Assembly: GCF_009727055.1 (NCBI RefSeq)
Contig: NW_024064458.1
Span: forward strand, 62,001 to 126,000
Source of the DNA: Benincasa hispida
Lineage: Eukaryota; Streptophyta; Magnoliopsida; Cucurbitales; Cucurbitaceae
Length of the DNA: 64,000 nucleotides
Direction of reading: 5' to 3'
The translations under genes were made by a program, and so were the position numbers. Shown here one piece after another: positions 53,446 to 64,000 of this stretch. Position 1 is the first letter of the stretch; each line of letters opens with the position of its first letter. The notes beneath the pieces were generated by a model. It ran no database searches and was not told where the DNA came from. It was given only the letters and a program-made list of their open reading frames with translations.

Positions 53446-54729
53446 TCATACCTTAACAGAGAAAATCTCCACCAGAGCAGACCAGGTCCCAGAAACTCCA
53501 AGAACAATCCCTAATACCAGAATGCCAATGTCCAAACACCATCCTTTGAGATCCAATTCCTGCTTGAAAATCAGGAAATGGAAGAGAGCAGGCAACACAA
53601 ATGCCAATGCACAACACACAGCACTTCCAACCAAAGACAAGAAATCAGCAAAATTTGGGACCAAAAGTGCCACCAAACTGACCAAGAAAACCAGCAGCCA
53701 TCTCAACCAGAGGCAGTATCTTCCTCCCCAGAACCGCCTCTCAACAATCTCATAAACTGGATTCATCATCAATGGCAGGGTGAAGAACAAGTTTATACAG
53801 AGACCCAGTTTAACAACGGTGCTAATCAATCCAGGGCCCAAGTTACCCGTGATCATGTCTTTAGTATCTTTGCCAAAAGCAAAATAGCCAAGAGTTCCAA
53901 ATGCTCCATATAAGACAGTAATGAAAGCCATGGACAAACCCAAAACCCTCCCAAATTTCTCTTTGTCCTTTGTCTCAGATTCTAAAGGCAACACCATCCC
54001 AATCCCTTCAAAGGCATAGACAGCCACACCCATTCCATAAAAGAACACAGAAAAGCCCCCAAAAGCCTCCACAGATGGGCTCTGCTGGAAGATAATCAAA
54101 ACATCTTTTACCATCACCACCACCATAGCTCCAAGGTCAACAATATCAGCAAAAATACTCAAAGGAGCTAAATGAGTCAGAGTCTGAATGGAGTTCAAAC
54201 CCAATTGAAAAGGGAAACACCCCCAAACATATGCAACCTTAGGAGCCAAACCCAAAATCTTAGGACTCAAATCCATAGCAGTGGGAGAATTAAAAACATC
54301 AGCCATGGTATTACCAATGAAAATCAAATAGCCAACACAAAACCCAGTTTGAGACAAGATAATAAGAAAATCAACAATAAGCCTCCCAGGGGAACCGCAA
54401 ATGGTATAACCCAAATCCCCAAATGAATTGATCTTGGAGAATCCGATTACCGATTCGATCTTCCGACGAGTGTAGACAAGGAGCATCATACAGTAATAGG
54501 TCAAGAAAGCAACGGAGAAGAGCATGAGAAGGCTCATAATCCAACCAGTGCGCTTGAAGGCGTAAGGAAGGCCTAGAACGCCAGCCCCAACAATGGCAAT
54601 GAAAACATTGGCAAAGGTTTTGGGTTGTGAGGACAGAGGGGTGGCACTGCCGAGAAGGGGCGTATCTTCTCTGGCGACCGGAGATCGGAGGCGATTGGAT
54701 GAAGAACTGGCTTCTCGATCGAACCCCAT
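53446..54729 (-). CDS. AVT3: AVT3-type vacuolar (tonoplast) neutral amino-acid transporter
   Basis: A complete single-exon gene of 427 residues, the family's usual length. It belongs to the AAAP (Aa_trans, PF01490) family. AVT3 proteins export neutral amino acids such as Ala and Pro from the vacuole to the cytosol. The N-terminus (1-38) is hydrophilic and holds EDTPLL (21-26), which fits the acidic dileucine tonoplast-sorting signal (E/D)xxxL(L/I). TM1 starts with FANVFIAIVGAGVLGLPYAF (39-58). Other segments include LMLFSVAFLTYYCMMLLVYT (68-87), LIVDFLIILSQTGFCVGYLI (117-136), the conserved YAFEGIGMVLPLE (238-250), LSMAFITVLYGAFGTLGYFA (265-284), LCINLFFTLPLMMNPVYEIV (310-329), and further hydrophobic segments at about 342-358, 365-388 and 398-420: about 11 in all. 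Arabidopsis has AVT3A, B and C; the N-terminal MGFDREASSSS looks closest to the A/B type, but I do not assign a paralogue. There is no frameshift. Upstream to 54904 is pyrimidine-rich 5' UTR-like sequence on the coding strand. Confidence 0.95.
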   Translation of the reverse strand: MGFDREASSSSNRLRSPVAREDTPLLGSATPLSSQPKTFANVFIAIVGAGVLGLPYAFKRTGWIMSLLMLFSVAFLTYYCMMLLVYTRRKIESVIGFSKINSFGDLGYTICGSPGRLIVDFLIILSQTGFCVGYLIFIGNTMADVFNSPTAMDLSPKILGLAPKVAYVWGCFPFQLGLNSIQTLTHLAPLSIFADIVDLGAMVVVMVKDVLIIFQQSPSVEAFGGFSVFFYGMGVAVYAFEGIGMVLPLESETKDKEKFGRVLGLSMAFITVLYGAFGTLGYFAFGKDTKDMITGNLGPGLISTVVKLGLCINLFFTLPLMMNPVYEIVERRFWGGRYCLWLRWLLVFLVSLVALLVPNFADFLSLVGSAVCCALAFVLPALFHFLIFKQELDLKGWCLDIGILVLGIVLGVSGTWSALVEIFSVKV

Positions 54730-54904
54730 TTAGAAGGCCGTCGAGGATGATAGGTTGAAAGAGGAAGAGGGATTTCTGCTCTGAATCTTCTACAATGCGA
54801 TGAAAATTGAAAAATGATAGGGAAAGGGAAGAAGAAGATGAGAAGGGATGGGAACAAATTGAACTGGCAATTTGGGAATGGAAAGCGCTATGAAACTTAT
54901 ACAC

Positions 54905-57490
54905 AAATTTGGGCTTTTCTAAGATTTTTCAATTTACTACTTTTTCTTTTTAGAATAAAAAAAATTAACTATTTCTTTTCTATTATTTTTACTATTTATA
55001 AAAGAGAACACTAATAATTTTTTTTTTTTTTTTTTAAAAAAAACAGGAATAGACACTCCATCTTTTAGAAAAATCAACTATAAATATAGTAGACAGAAAA
55101 AAATCAAACAAAACTCAAATAGTTTGTTTTTTTTAAATAATCGAATATATCTCAATTAACATACGAATGTGTCATTAAATAATTATGAAGTTTGTGATTC
55201 GAATCTTCATATATTTAATTGTAATGCAAATAAAATAAAATTGGTGAGATATTTGTTTTTCTTAATCTCACTCGTCAAGTTGAACTATCAAGTAATTATG
55301 GTCTTTTAATACCTTAGTGGAAGGTGATAGCGTGTGTTTATATCATGTGATTTTTTTAGAATTTTATATTAAATCATGTGGCTCCCTTTAAATGGAATGA
55401 TTATTTGCATGTTGACAAAATAAATGTAGGTATCTCGTGATTCTCGTTTATGTTTTGTTAATTATATTTGATGATCTTTCAAAAAAAAAAAAAAAGAAGA
55501 TATTTGACTAAATGAAATTATAGTCTAAACTTTGGGGCATGATTGAAGTTGTTTTGAAGTTGGTACTTTCACGGCTAATTTTTACAATTTAACCTAATTA
55601 GAAATGAAATAAAAGTAGTTTGATTATTTAATAAGTATTCATATTTAAATTACAAATTTAGTTTCATAATTTTAAGCTTGTATCTACATGATTTTTAAAT
55701 TTTAAAATGTATTTAATAATTCATTGAATCTTCGTAACTGTATCTAATAGAACTATACAATTTAAAAGTGTTAATAGGTTAAATTTATTTGGTCAAAACT
55801 TTCAATTTTATATTTGATAGGTAAATTGAAAAATCCTATTAGACATTAGTTTTAATTTATATCAATAAATATATTTAAGAAAATTTGGGATAGATTATAA
55901 ATTTAGCCCCTATGTTAAAGTTAGAATTTAGTTTCTATAGTTTTAAAAGTTAAAAGTTAATTTCTATAGTTTGACAAAACCTCATAAATAATCACCCGTA
56001 ATTTGATAAAATCTTCATAAAATAGACTAAGTCCTAATTATAAACTGCATACGAAAAATTGCATTTAGACGCATAAAATTAAGTAATTAAATTGCGTGTT
56101 TCAAATTAATTTTGAACGCAACAAAATAATTTCAACAATATCAAAATCACTCCTAAACATGCATTTAAAATACCTTTGAGACATTTTAAAAATTTATAAG
56201 ACTTATTCTACCCATTTTAAATTTAAAGTTTTTTTCCACACATGTTTGAAAATTCAAGCTAAACTTATAATTTGACCTCCTTTTTCATTACGTTCATCTT
56301 CTTTTTCTTATTCAATTGTCAATCAAGCTTTCGGGCTTAGTTGATTGATCATAATTTAACTATATTAAATTAAGCAGTAAATAATTTTTTTAATTAAAAA
56401 AAAGAAGATGAATATTTATGATTGATTTTAGTTTAGATGGAGCTATTGTTGTGGGCTTTGATTTTATAGTTGCATTAGATATCAACTTGGATCTTCTCTT
56501 TTTACCAATTGATTTGGTTGTTTGTATCAGAAGATTTGTTTGTTAGATTTTAAGGGTATTTCACTAGATTTTGAATGGAGATTTACTTTAAATTTTTGTA
56601 GTTGATGTTTAAATTAAAATTACCCAAATAAACTAATTTAAAAACATTGCAAGCATTATGATATCTTCCCACCCATATATGGCAAGAAAATGTATGGTCA
56701 TTTTTATCGGTGAAAAAGTCGAGTTTATTTGATTATGTATGAAGATAGATTATATAGTATCAATCACGAAGTCATATTTATTTGATTAAATTTGGAGATC
56801 GATCAATAGGGTTAGTTATAAGGGTAAAGAGATCAATTTGACAAGTTAGATGAAAAGATCAATAAATATCATGAATTTCGAGTCATAGGGTCAACGATAA
56901 TGAACAAATTATGTCTAGATATTCGTCTATTAGGCTAATTACATGTGTTTGGAACCACCAATTAGATTATTTGTAATAGTTAAATTAAGTTAGTAAGGAT
57001 ACATTTGAGAGGTTGATTAGTCAACTGACCGTTACAAAATCAATTTTCCATATACACTGAAAAACATCTCGAATTCTCTATTCTCTAGCTCATTCTAGAT
57101 GACATGATCATTGCAGTGTTGGTGCCCAAGCGCCACATACTGGTGCTAGATTTTATGTTCATCCGATTCCTTCCAATCATTATAAATTCATGGTACCAAA
57201 ATTCATTACTAATTAGTTAGTTTTTTTTTAAAAAAAAAAAAAAATAGAAAAACCCCATGTTGCATTATCTTTATAAAATTTGAAAATATATTTACTCTAT
57301 ATCTTTTCTTCTATGATATTTATTGCTATTCAACTAATTTTGATGAAAATTAATTTCGAATGATTAAATCAAATATTTATTAAAGGAAGTAAATTTAAGT
57401 TTTTATTTTATAAGGATTATATTAAACACTTATTGAAAGGAAGACTAAATTTAAACAATTAAAAATAGAGTTGTTTTCAAATATAGAAAA
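54905..57490. other. AT-rich intergenic DNA
   Basis: No gene is supported. It contains T and A runs at 55020, 55480 and 57225. Modules of the TTTAGTTTCTATAGTTTTAA type at about 55900-55975 recur at the right end of the window near 63965. Confidence 0.5.
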
Positions 57491-57502
57491 ATGAACCAAA
57501 AT

Positions 57503-57630
57503 ATCGTAGCAAAATATCACAATCTATCCGCGATAGACTACTATTTGTGTCTCTCTCTGTGTCATGATAGATATCAATAGTAGTTCATCATGGTCTATCA
57601 TGATCTATCATTAATAAACTATGATATTTT
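57503..57630. repeat. Dispersed TCTATCA/TGATAGA repeat, copy 5
   Basis: TAGCAAAATATCACAATCTA, CGCGATAGACTACTA, TCATGATAGATATCAATAG and TGGTCTATCATGATCTATCA: the longest and most symmetrical of the five copies. Confidence 0.7.
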
Positions 57631-57799
57631 ATTATTAATTATAAATAATTTTAACAAAATTTTCATTTAAAATAATTTTCTATAAAAGTATAATAAAATG
57701 AAATACAAAATCAAATATTGTATAAGAAGCTAGAAAACGGAAAGCCCAATGAAATACAGAACAGAGCCGCACACAGCAAACTGCCGACAAAAATAACTT

Positions 57800-57809
57800 G
57801 ACACGTGTC
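57800..57809. promoter_or_regulatory. Isolated palindromic G-box
   Basis: GACACGTGTC is a perfect 10-bp palindrome around CACGTG in a locally GC-richer patch (57720-57870). No gene was identified beside it, so its role is unknown. Confidence 0.3.
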
Positions 57810-57869
57810 CTTAAATAAATTGATAAGGCAAATTGTGGGTGGCCGAAAATAGATGCAAATTTTGATACA

Positions 57870-58740
57870 TCCACGCAATCTATCTTTTTAGTTAAATTTT
57901 AAGACTATTTTTTCAGATACCTAAAAAAAAGGACTATTTATTTAGAAATAAAAGATTAAAAAGAAAATCGAGACTACTACCTTTTTTTCCTTTTAAAGAC
58001 GGTATATTACAAGAACTAAACTAGGTGCAATTAATAACTACTCATTTGTGGCTTAAAATTCCAAAAATAAATACCATCTTCTTATTGAAATAACATTTTT
58101 GCTTAAAACAGAAAAAGAGGAGAAAACACGAGGAATTATCACTGGATGTGCCTGTTTAAGATAGTAGGCAATCGAGACTTGAAACAGATTGTGGTGATTT
58201 AAATTTGTGTATAAAGTTATAGTCAAATCATATCAGGTTTTATTTTTTTGTTTAAAATTAATAAAAAAAAAATCATTTCTCTAAGGATTTTTTGACATAT
58301 TGATAAAAAGAGTTTCAAAATAATAAGGCTAAGTAAATGATAAAGTTTTGGGGTATTTTTATAGTTTAATCCAAAATTATCTTCATGATTCAACTTGAAT
58401 TTAATTCAGGATGTTTGAATCTTCACCTCATATGTTTTTAAACTAAAAAAAGAAAAAAAAATCTAAAAGATTGTTATATATTTGTCAACAATTTTTTTTT
58501 CCTATCTTAAGAAGAATGCAAACCTCAAACATGCAGGAGGTAGATAATGTATTCAACTATTGAATTGTGTTGCGAAAGATTTGGATCATTTAGTTGAAAA
58601 TGTTTAACATATTAATGGTAAATTTTAAACAAAAATGAGAGAGAAAGTTTTGAATCACAGCTCTCTTAATCGTTATCACATCTTATATGTCAATCAAATT
58701 ATGCTCCCAACGGATGTTGTAATCATCTCAATGTACTAAT
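57870..58740. other. AT-rich intergenic DNA
   Basis: No gene, RNA or element end is supported. Confidence 0.45.
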
Positions 58741-59014
58741 TGAAGGGATCAAATCTTATGCGGAAGCGCATGAACACATGTATTTTTAATTTATGTTTCG
58801 AACATACTAAAAAATACAAATAAATGAAACACGTTCTAGCTAAGCATGCTTCATACCATGAAGAATTGCAAGGAAGAGAACTCCTTTGAAGACTTTCTTC
58901 AGTATCTTCTCCAAATCCCCATAGTGATCATGATCTCTACAACTCTTCATTCTCAAACAAGATACGACCATGAGATCTTCCCTATTCTCTAGAAAAGAAA
59001 AAAAAGGTATGTGG

Positions 59015-60282
59015 AAACATCTTTTGGATGATAAGGGAAGAGTAACCCTTTATAGAGAAACTATTTCTCTGCATAATTTAATGAAAGTAAAAGGAGATTG
59101 AGAGTTCAGAAATAATTGTGAGGTTTTAAGAAAAACAACTTCTTCTGTGTTTTTTCAAAAAAAAAAAAAAAAAAAAACCATTCTGCAAGTCAGGTGAGAG
59201 GGGATCAGATAACTCTCGTAACCCATATTCAAACTTAGGTTAACTCCCCTGTAACTGCAAAGGAGTTTTACTATTTAATTTAATTTAATTTAATAAATAT
59301 CAATTAATCCAATTAATCAATATTAATTAATGAAATGTCATATATTTAGTTAATATTATATTTGAATCATATTCAAATGCATTCCCTCTCAAAATCTATA
59401 GTTTTAATATGAATCTCATTCATATTATTTAATATTTGAATTTTATTCAAATATATTATTGTCACATCCCTTCCCAAGCTACCCTCTAAACCTGGAAAAG
59501 ATGTGAAGATAACAGATGTCAACCCTCTTATGATACCTACTGTCACACTCCCTCCCGAGTTCACCTCTCGAACCCAAAAGAAGACGTGAGGACAACAGAT
59601 ACCAACCTTTCACAATATCTATTGCCCAACTCTACTAGCTCGTTTTAAACCAATAAACTTGCAGCGGTATTAAGAAAACAACTGGAAGTGTAACTCATTT
59701 TGGAAACCAGTTTATACAAGTTTGATAAATTTTACAACATTATTCCCACTCCAACTATAAATTTAATCTAGCAACATTCTAACTCGTGGCAGACCTTCAC
59801 TTCTCGTAGCAACCTGGACTCTTCTGCTACCTGCAAGGAAGACATTAGAGAAAAACGTGAACCTTTAAGCCTAGTGAGTGGTAACAACTTAACAGGTCTC
59901 TTTCAACTTATAGCAAAACGCATAACACATTACGAGGTCAACACTTGAACCTCAATCTTGAACGAATATGTTCTCAACCCTACCTACACACATGGTAGAT
60001 TATTAAAACTATTACTCATCATAATTGCTTAACTTCCTATGTACACATAGATTCCCCTTGTATGGGCTCAGAAGCTAGGCCCATCGACCTTCTAACCATC
60101 CCATACGAGGTTCATTCTACAGGCTCAGGAACTATAAAAGAGATTGAGAAACCTCTTTTGGATGACAAGGGAAGAGTAACACTTTATAGAGAAATTATTT
60201 CTTTGTATAATTTAACGAAAGTAAAAAAAGATTGAGAGAGTTCAGAAAGAATTGTGAGGTTCTAAGAAAACAACTTATTATA
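59015..60282. repeat. Direct duplication of an about 125-bp LTR segment
   Basis: The segment beginning CATCTTTTGGATGATAAGGG near 59029 and ending GTGAGGTTTTAAGAAAAACA recurs from about 60155 (CTCTTTTGGATGACAAGGGA) to 60277 with about 10% differences. The copies lie outside and inside the nested insert, pointing to a rearrangement after insertion. Confidence 0.75.
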
Positions 60283-61187
60283 ATATAAAGTATAAAAAGA
60301 TGAATATGATTCAACTATTAATTATATGAATTGGATTTATATAATTGAATTTAATATAAATGTGATTTATATTAAAAGTCATTGGTGAGAGAGAATAGAA
60401 ACTATAGGTTATATTGTATTTAGTACAATATACAAATTATATAGGTTATATGTTATATAGGTTATATGTTATATTGATATAACATATAGTTTAATATATA
60501 TATTATGTAATAAGGGATGTACCATGTGCACATAAGTAAAGCGACATAGATGTGAGTTAACATAGGTAGGATAGACATTGGTAGTGTTGAGATTACTCCA
60601 CACCAACTAAGAATTGACATTGGGAGATTGAACAAAAGGGTTCTCTCTACTAAGGACTTAGATGTTTAATGATTCCCAATAGTTTCATGTTTTAAAGTTT
60701 TAAGTATGAGTTTGCTTGGCAAGTTTTCAGTAATGAACATAATATCTATGTTTAATTAGTCACTCACTAGGCTAGTAGCTCATTCTTTTCAAATGTTTTT
60801 CTTCTCCCCAAGAAGCGGTCATCTTCTTGGGAGTCAGCTGCCCTACTGCTCTGCTACTGAACCCAGTTAAAGCTCTAAGTTTGACAGAGAAGTTTTAGGT
60901 GTTTACTTTATAAATGTATGTACATATATGTCGTTCATATAGGGACTAGTAAAGTATATTTGGACCTACTGAACTTCGTACTTATCAATATGATGTAAAT
61001 GCATTATGTGCTAAACCCTGGTTGTGTTATGTGAGTTTGAGTATCTTTAGTATGATTTATACGTCTTCCAAGGGTTCTAAGCAGGTTAAGGATGTGAGTT
61101 AGGTGGTAAATGCCACGAAAGGGTTGGTAACTGCTGCAATCACATTTTCTTATGGATCAGGAGGGTAATTTGGGAGGGGGTATGACA
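59460..61187. mobile_element. Foldback-like element: two inverted retroelement ends around LTR sequence
   Basis: The left end begins TGTCACATCCCTTCCC and is tandemly repeated at 59540 as TGTCACACTCCCTCCC. The right end is GGGAGGGGGTATGACA at 61187, whose reverse complement is TGTCATACCCCCTCCC. Going inwards, AGCCTAGTGAGTGGT (near 59870) pairs with ACTCACTAGGCTAGT (near 60762) on the opposite strand, so about 600 bp at each end are diverged inverted copies. Between them lie pieces of the 10507 family LTR in both orientations (about 60130-60510). TGTCACACC-type ends are usual for gypsy LTRs in plants, so this may be two LTRs in opposite orientation rather than a true foldback transposon. Confidence 0.5.
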
Positions 61188-62343
61188 CAACACAGTTATT
61201 TCACAAGCACCAAAAGGAACTTCAAAGCTAATTAGAAAAATCAAGTTCTAGGGTTTATAATTATTCTCTCATAGTTTAATTTTGAATCTAATTCAAAATT
61301 GACATTATAATATTAGTATCCATATACATTATATTATTTATATAACTTACAATTAACATAAATTTCCTTATAATTTGAACAATTCAAATTCTTCCAAAAC
61401 TAAATAATCATTGTTTTATCCTCAGTGAGCTAGCAGAGGGACCTAAAGGACCTACATATTAGAAGCTCCAATAATTCGAGATTAATTAATCAAATTAATC
61501 AACATTCATTAACTTATTTTTTTTAAAAAAATCAACATTCATTAATTGTGGGTCATTCCACTAAAGACCCATAGTTGCATTCTTCGCACTATGAAATATT
61601 TTTGTATCCATGGATATAACCAATTATCAGTAAATCAAACCTTCACGAATTGCTAATAACTATAACTTGGTCAATTTACCATTTTACCCCTGTAATTACC
61701 TCTTACTCTTTAAGTCCCACAGGTTGACGATAAATAAATCCCTCTCGGTAAAATGAGAGAGAAGTACTCCATTGTTCAAAATCCGGAGTCGGCACTTAAG
61801 GGAATAATTCATCTATTTACCCTAAAGATAGGAAGGAGAGAGTTCCATCTTGTGAAGCTATGTTCTCAGCTCCATACTCTTACAGATTTTCAAAATGGTG
61901 GACTTATTGAGTCAACAAGTTAGGTCACTCTAACCCATATAAATCAAAGGACTATCCTCATAGGCAAAAGTTCATAACTCACTCAGGATTGAGGTTGATT
62001 TACCTAGGTCATCCTATGAAATGTTAATCTCTCCAGTCAATGGTATTATAAAGAGAGATTAATCATTTCGTAATTTGGTCTTATACAAACTCTTTGTACA
62101 AGATACCTTCATTTGCATGTCTCAGGATCAAATCGTTTGTAACACTTACAATTCTTATAACAATTATAAAGTGGGTTGTATCCATAGTATCACTAGAATA
62201 AAACACTCAACCTTATCTATACTGTTCAAGTTACATAGAATAACCTTGGATCTTTCCTTAATGGATAATTGCATTTATAGAATAATCAATTACTATTTCA
62301 AATAACTTATTAACTATGAAGTTTTAGGGCATACATCTCAACA

Positions 62344-64000
62344 CTAACTTGATATATTTAGCTTTTGTAATTTGTATTTTTGTGTACTTCAAATAACAAG
62401 GCATATATATTTTCATTTAGGATTTTATAACTTTAAAATTTAAGTGTCTTTCCAAACCCTTTTTAGTTTCTAGCACCCAAAAGCTTGTTTAAATTCTTAA
62501 CAAGATTTAGGTATGAAGGTTTTTATTTATTTATTTTACTTTAACCAAAATTTTAGGATTGTTTTTAAGCTCAACAATCGCATGATGACAAATTATAACT
62601 TCGATCTCTATAAAAAATGTTAGTTATTGTTGAACTAAATCACTTTGGCAACTTTAGAAAATTTTTATAAGAAAATATTACAAACAACCCAAATTACTTG
62701 GCAATTTTTTTTTTGAACCTACTACTCAAAATTATTTTTTTAAAATATACAAAAAAATAAGAAAAATTTACTATTAACTACAATGCAAATTTATAAAGTA
62801 TATCCTATCAACCTCGATGTCAGAGGTTTTAATTCCACACCCATATTTCAACTCATATATATATATAAATTCAATCCATTAGCCAAGCAAGTATATTTTA
62901 TCTCAAAATTTAGTGGGATAACACATTTGACATTTATGTGACAACAATAAATTTGTATGAGGGAGAAAAACGTGATTTACAGAATACAGAAATTGGAACA
63001 CCGGTATCTCCACACCCTAGGCCAGAGAGAGCAAAAAGTGCAATAAGTAAGAATTTGAGTAGACAGTGAAGGTCATTATCTCTCATGGAATTATAACAGT
63101 ATATTGTAGTAGTATTTGACTTAGATCTCTTTCTATTTCCGTTATGGATCAGAGAAATGAATTGAACTTATCGTGTACATCTTGAACTATTCAATAAATT
63201 AATTGGACTCCTCGACTTAAGCTGCTGAGGTAGAGGTTAGGCCGGGGCCTAATCTCCTTCCCTTACATCTTAGACGCGTCTAATTTTCAATGCCTATCTT
63301 GTTTAGGCATCTTGTTTCCTTCCATCGCCTTTTGTTCTAAATTTCCCCTAACAAGTATGATAGTAATTTTACATTAAAAAAAAAAATATCTAGAGATCTA
63401 ATCTTAAAAATATACCAAATTGATTTCTCAATCTTCATGTGAAGGTTGAATTACAAATTTAGTAACTTTTAGGTCTATGTTTATATGGCCTCTAAATTTT
63501 TTCTTTTTTAAATAAAAAAATAATACATCTTAACCTTCCAATTTTATATCAAATAGACTTTTAATTATTAATTTTGTGTCTAATAAATAATTGGCCTATA
63601 TGATATTTTTTAAAATTCACAAATTTATAAAAATAGGCTATTGAAAAAGTATTTGTAAAAAGTGTATTGTCAAAATAATTTCTAAAATATAATGTTAATT
63701 CTTTGTTGTTAAAAGAATTCACTCTTTTAAGAACATTGAAATTGCACATCAAATCCATTTTTTTTTTTCGTTTTTACCAACTAAACCAAAATTTGTGTGT
63801 GAGCTTAGAGGTTGTTTCTTTTCTTTAATTTGTTTCTTTTCTTTTTACTATTTTTCAAACAATAACACCTATTTTTCTTTTTCTTTGAGTTTAATTAATT
63901 GATGGTAACCGATTATTAAAATATGATTTAATTATAAATTTGATTCTATGATTTCGAAAAAGTAAGAATTTAGTCTTTATAGTTTTAAAAGTTATAACTT
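62344..64000. other. AT-rich intergenic DNA to the end of the window
   Basis: No gene is supported. A GC-richer patch with palindromes lies at 63190-63330. The last 100 bp resemble the TTTAGTTTCTATAGTTTTAA repeat seen at about 55900. Confidence 0.5.
63237..63310. repeat. Cluster of three palindromes
   Basis: TTAGGCC-GG-GGCCTAA (63237-63252), the perfect 14-mer TTAGACGCGTCTAA (63270-63283) and ATGCCTA-TCTTGTT-TAGGCAT (63290-63310) follow one another within 74 bp in a GC-rich island of AT-rich DNA. Confidence 0.9.

Larger units (their letters stand above)
58741..62343 (-). mobile_element. Minus-strand LTR of the 10507 family, expanded by an insert
   Basis: On the minus strand it starts TGTTGAGATGTATGCCCTAA (62343), close to the start at 10507 (TGTTGAGGTTGATGTCCTAA), and ends CCCTTCA (58741). 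The flanks CTAAT (58736-58740) and CTAAC (62344-62348) make a 5-bp duplication with one mismatch, so it inserted as a unit. Shared blocks with 10707-12777 include the reverse complement of GAATCCTGAGTGAGTTGTGA (near 61975). About 1.7 kb of foreign retroelement DNA interrupts it between about 59460 and 61187. Confidence 0.75.

Noticed and set aside
54371..54904. 177-codon minus-strand frame overlapping the AVT3 start
   Set aside because: It is a shifted frame of the AVT3 5' end and 5' UTR, with no domain of its own.

Overview
This window is plant nuclear DNA from a eudicot. It is AT-rich, with long intergenic stretches, intronless plant-type genes and layered LTR-retrotransposon debris. Several dispersed repeats resemble ones I associate with Cucurbitaceae, but that family assignment is an impression only. 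I can support just three protein-coding host genes: (1) a type 4 (Ec-type, seed) metallothionein at 8862 on the + strand, broken by a sequencing-adapter artefact; (2) a complete single-exon EXORDIUM-like protein at 33378-34445 on the - strand; (3) a complete single-exon AVT3-type vacuolar amino-acid transporter at 53446-54729 on the - strand. Nothing suggests that these three work together.

Layout. 1-870: 3' end of a dead LINE. About 1.0-5.5 kb: two Ty3/gypsy 5' halves in tail-to-tail inverted orientation, the right one carrying a solo LTR. 5.7-8.6 kb: tandem and degenerate minisatellite repeats. 8.7-9.2 kb: the MT4 gene with ABRE/G-box and TATA, interrupted by a Tn5 mosaic-end junction. 10.2-22.2 kb: a nested cluster, with an outer Ty1/copia 5' LTR (10507-16432) holding two inner LTRs, then its primer-binding site, a palindrome-bearing leader and a decayed gag. 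That gag is cut by another LTR, which itself holds a small plastid DNA insert with a trnR-UCU fragment. The cluster ends at a CACTA terminus at 22164. 22.3-26.5 kb: a minus-strand LTR and two inverted hAT MITEs. 28-32 kb: MITE and LTR remnants. 33.4-35.1 kb: the EXORDIUM-like gene with a MITE in its upstream region.

38.1-47.2 kb: an Athila-like protease relic, LTR pieces, a solo gypsy LTR, and a SIRE-like copia segment in the unusual order INT-RT-RNaseH-LTR-PBS-gag. 51-52 kb: relic of a hAT (TTF/ZMYM-type) transposase. 53.4-54.9 kb: AVT3. 58.7-62.3 kb: a minus-strand LTR of the 10.5-kb family, invaded by an inverted-repeat retroelement. The rest is AT-rich DNA with microsatellites and short dispersed repeats.

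I found no sign of a new gene system. The most consequential observations are two assembly artefacts (adapter junction at 9037-9074; a 50-bp duplication around an N at 19417), the plastid insert inside an LTR, the permuted copia arrangement with a bZIP-type motif array in its LTR, and the large inverted gypsy duplication. All boundaries were read by eye, without alignment software.
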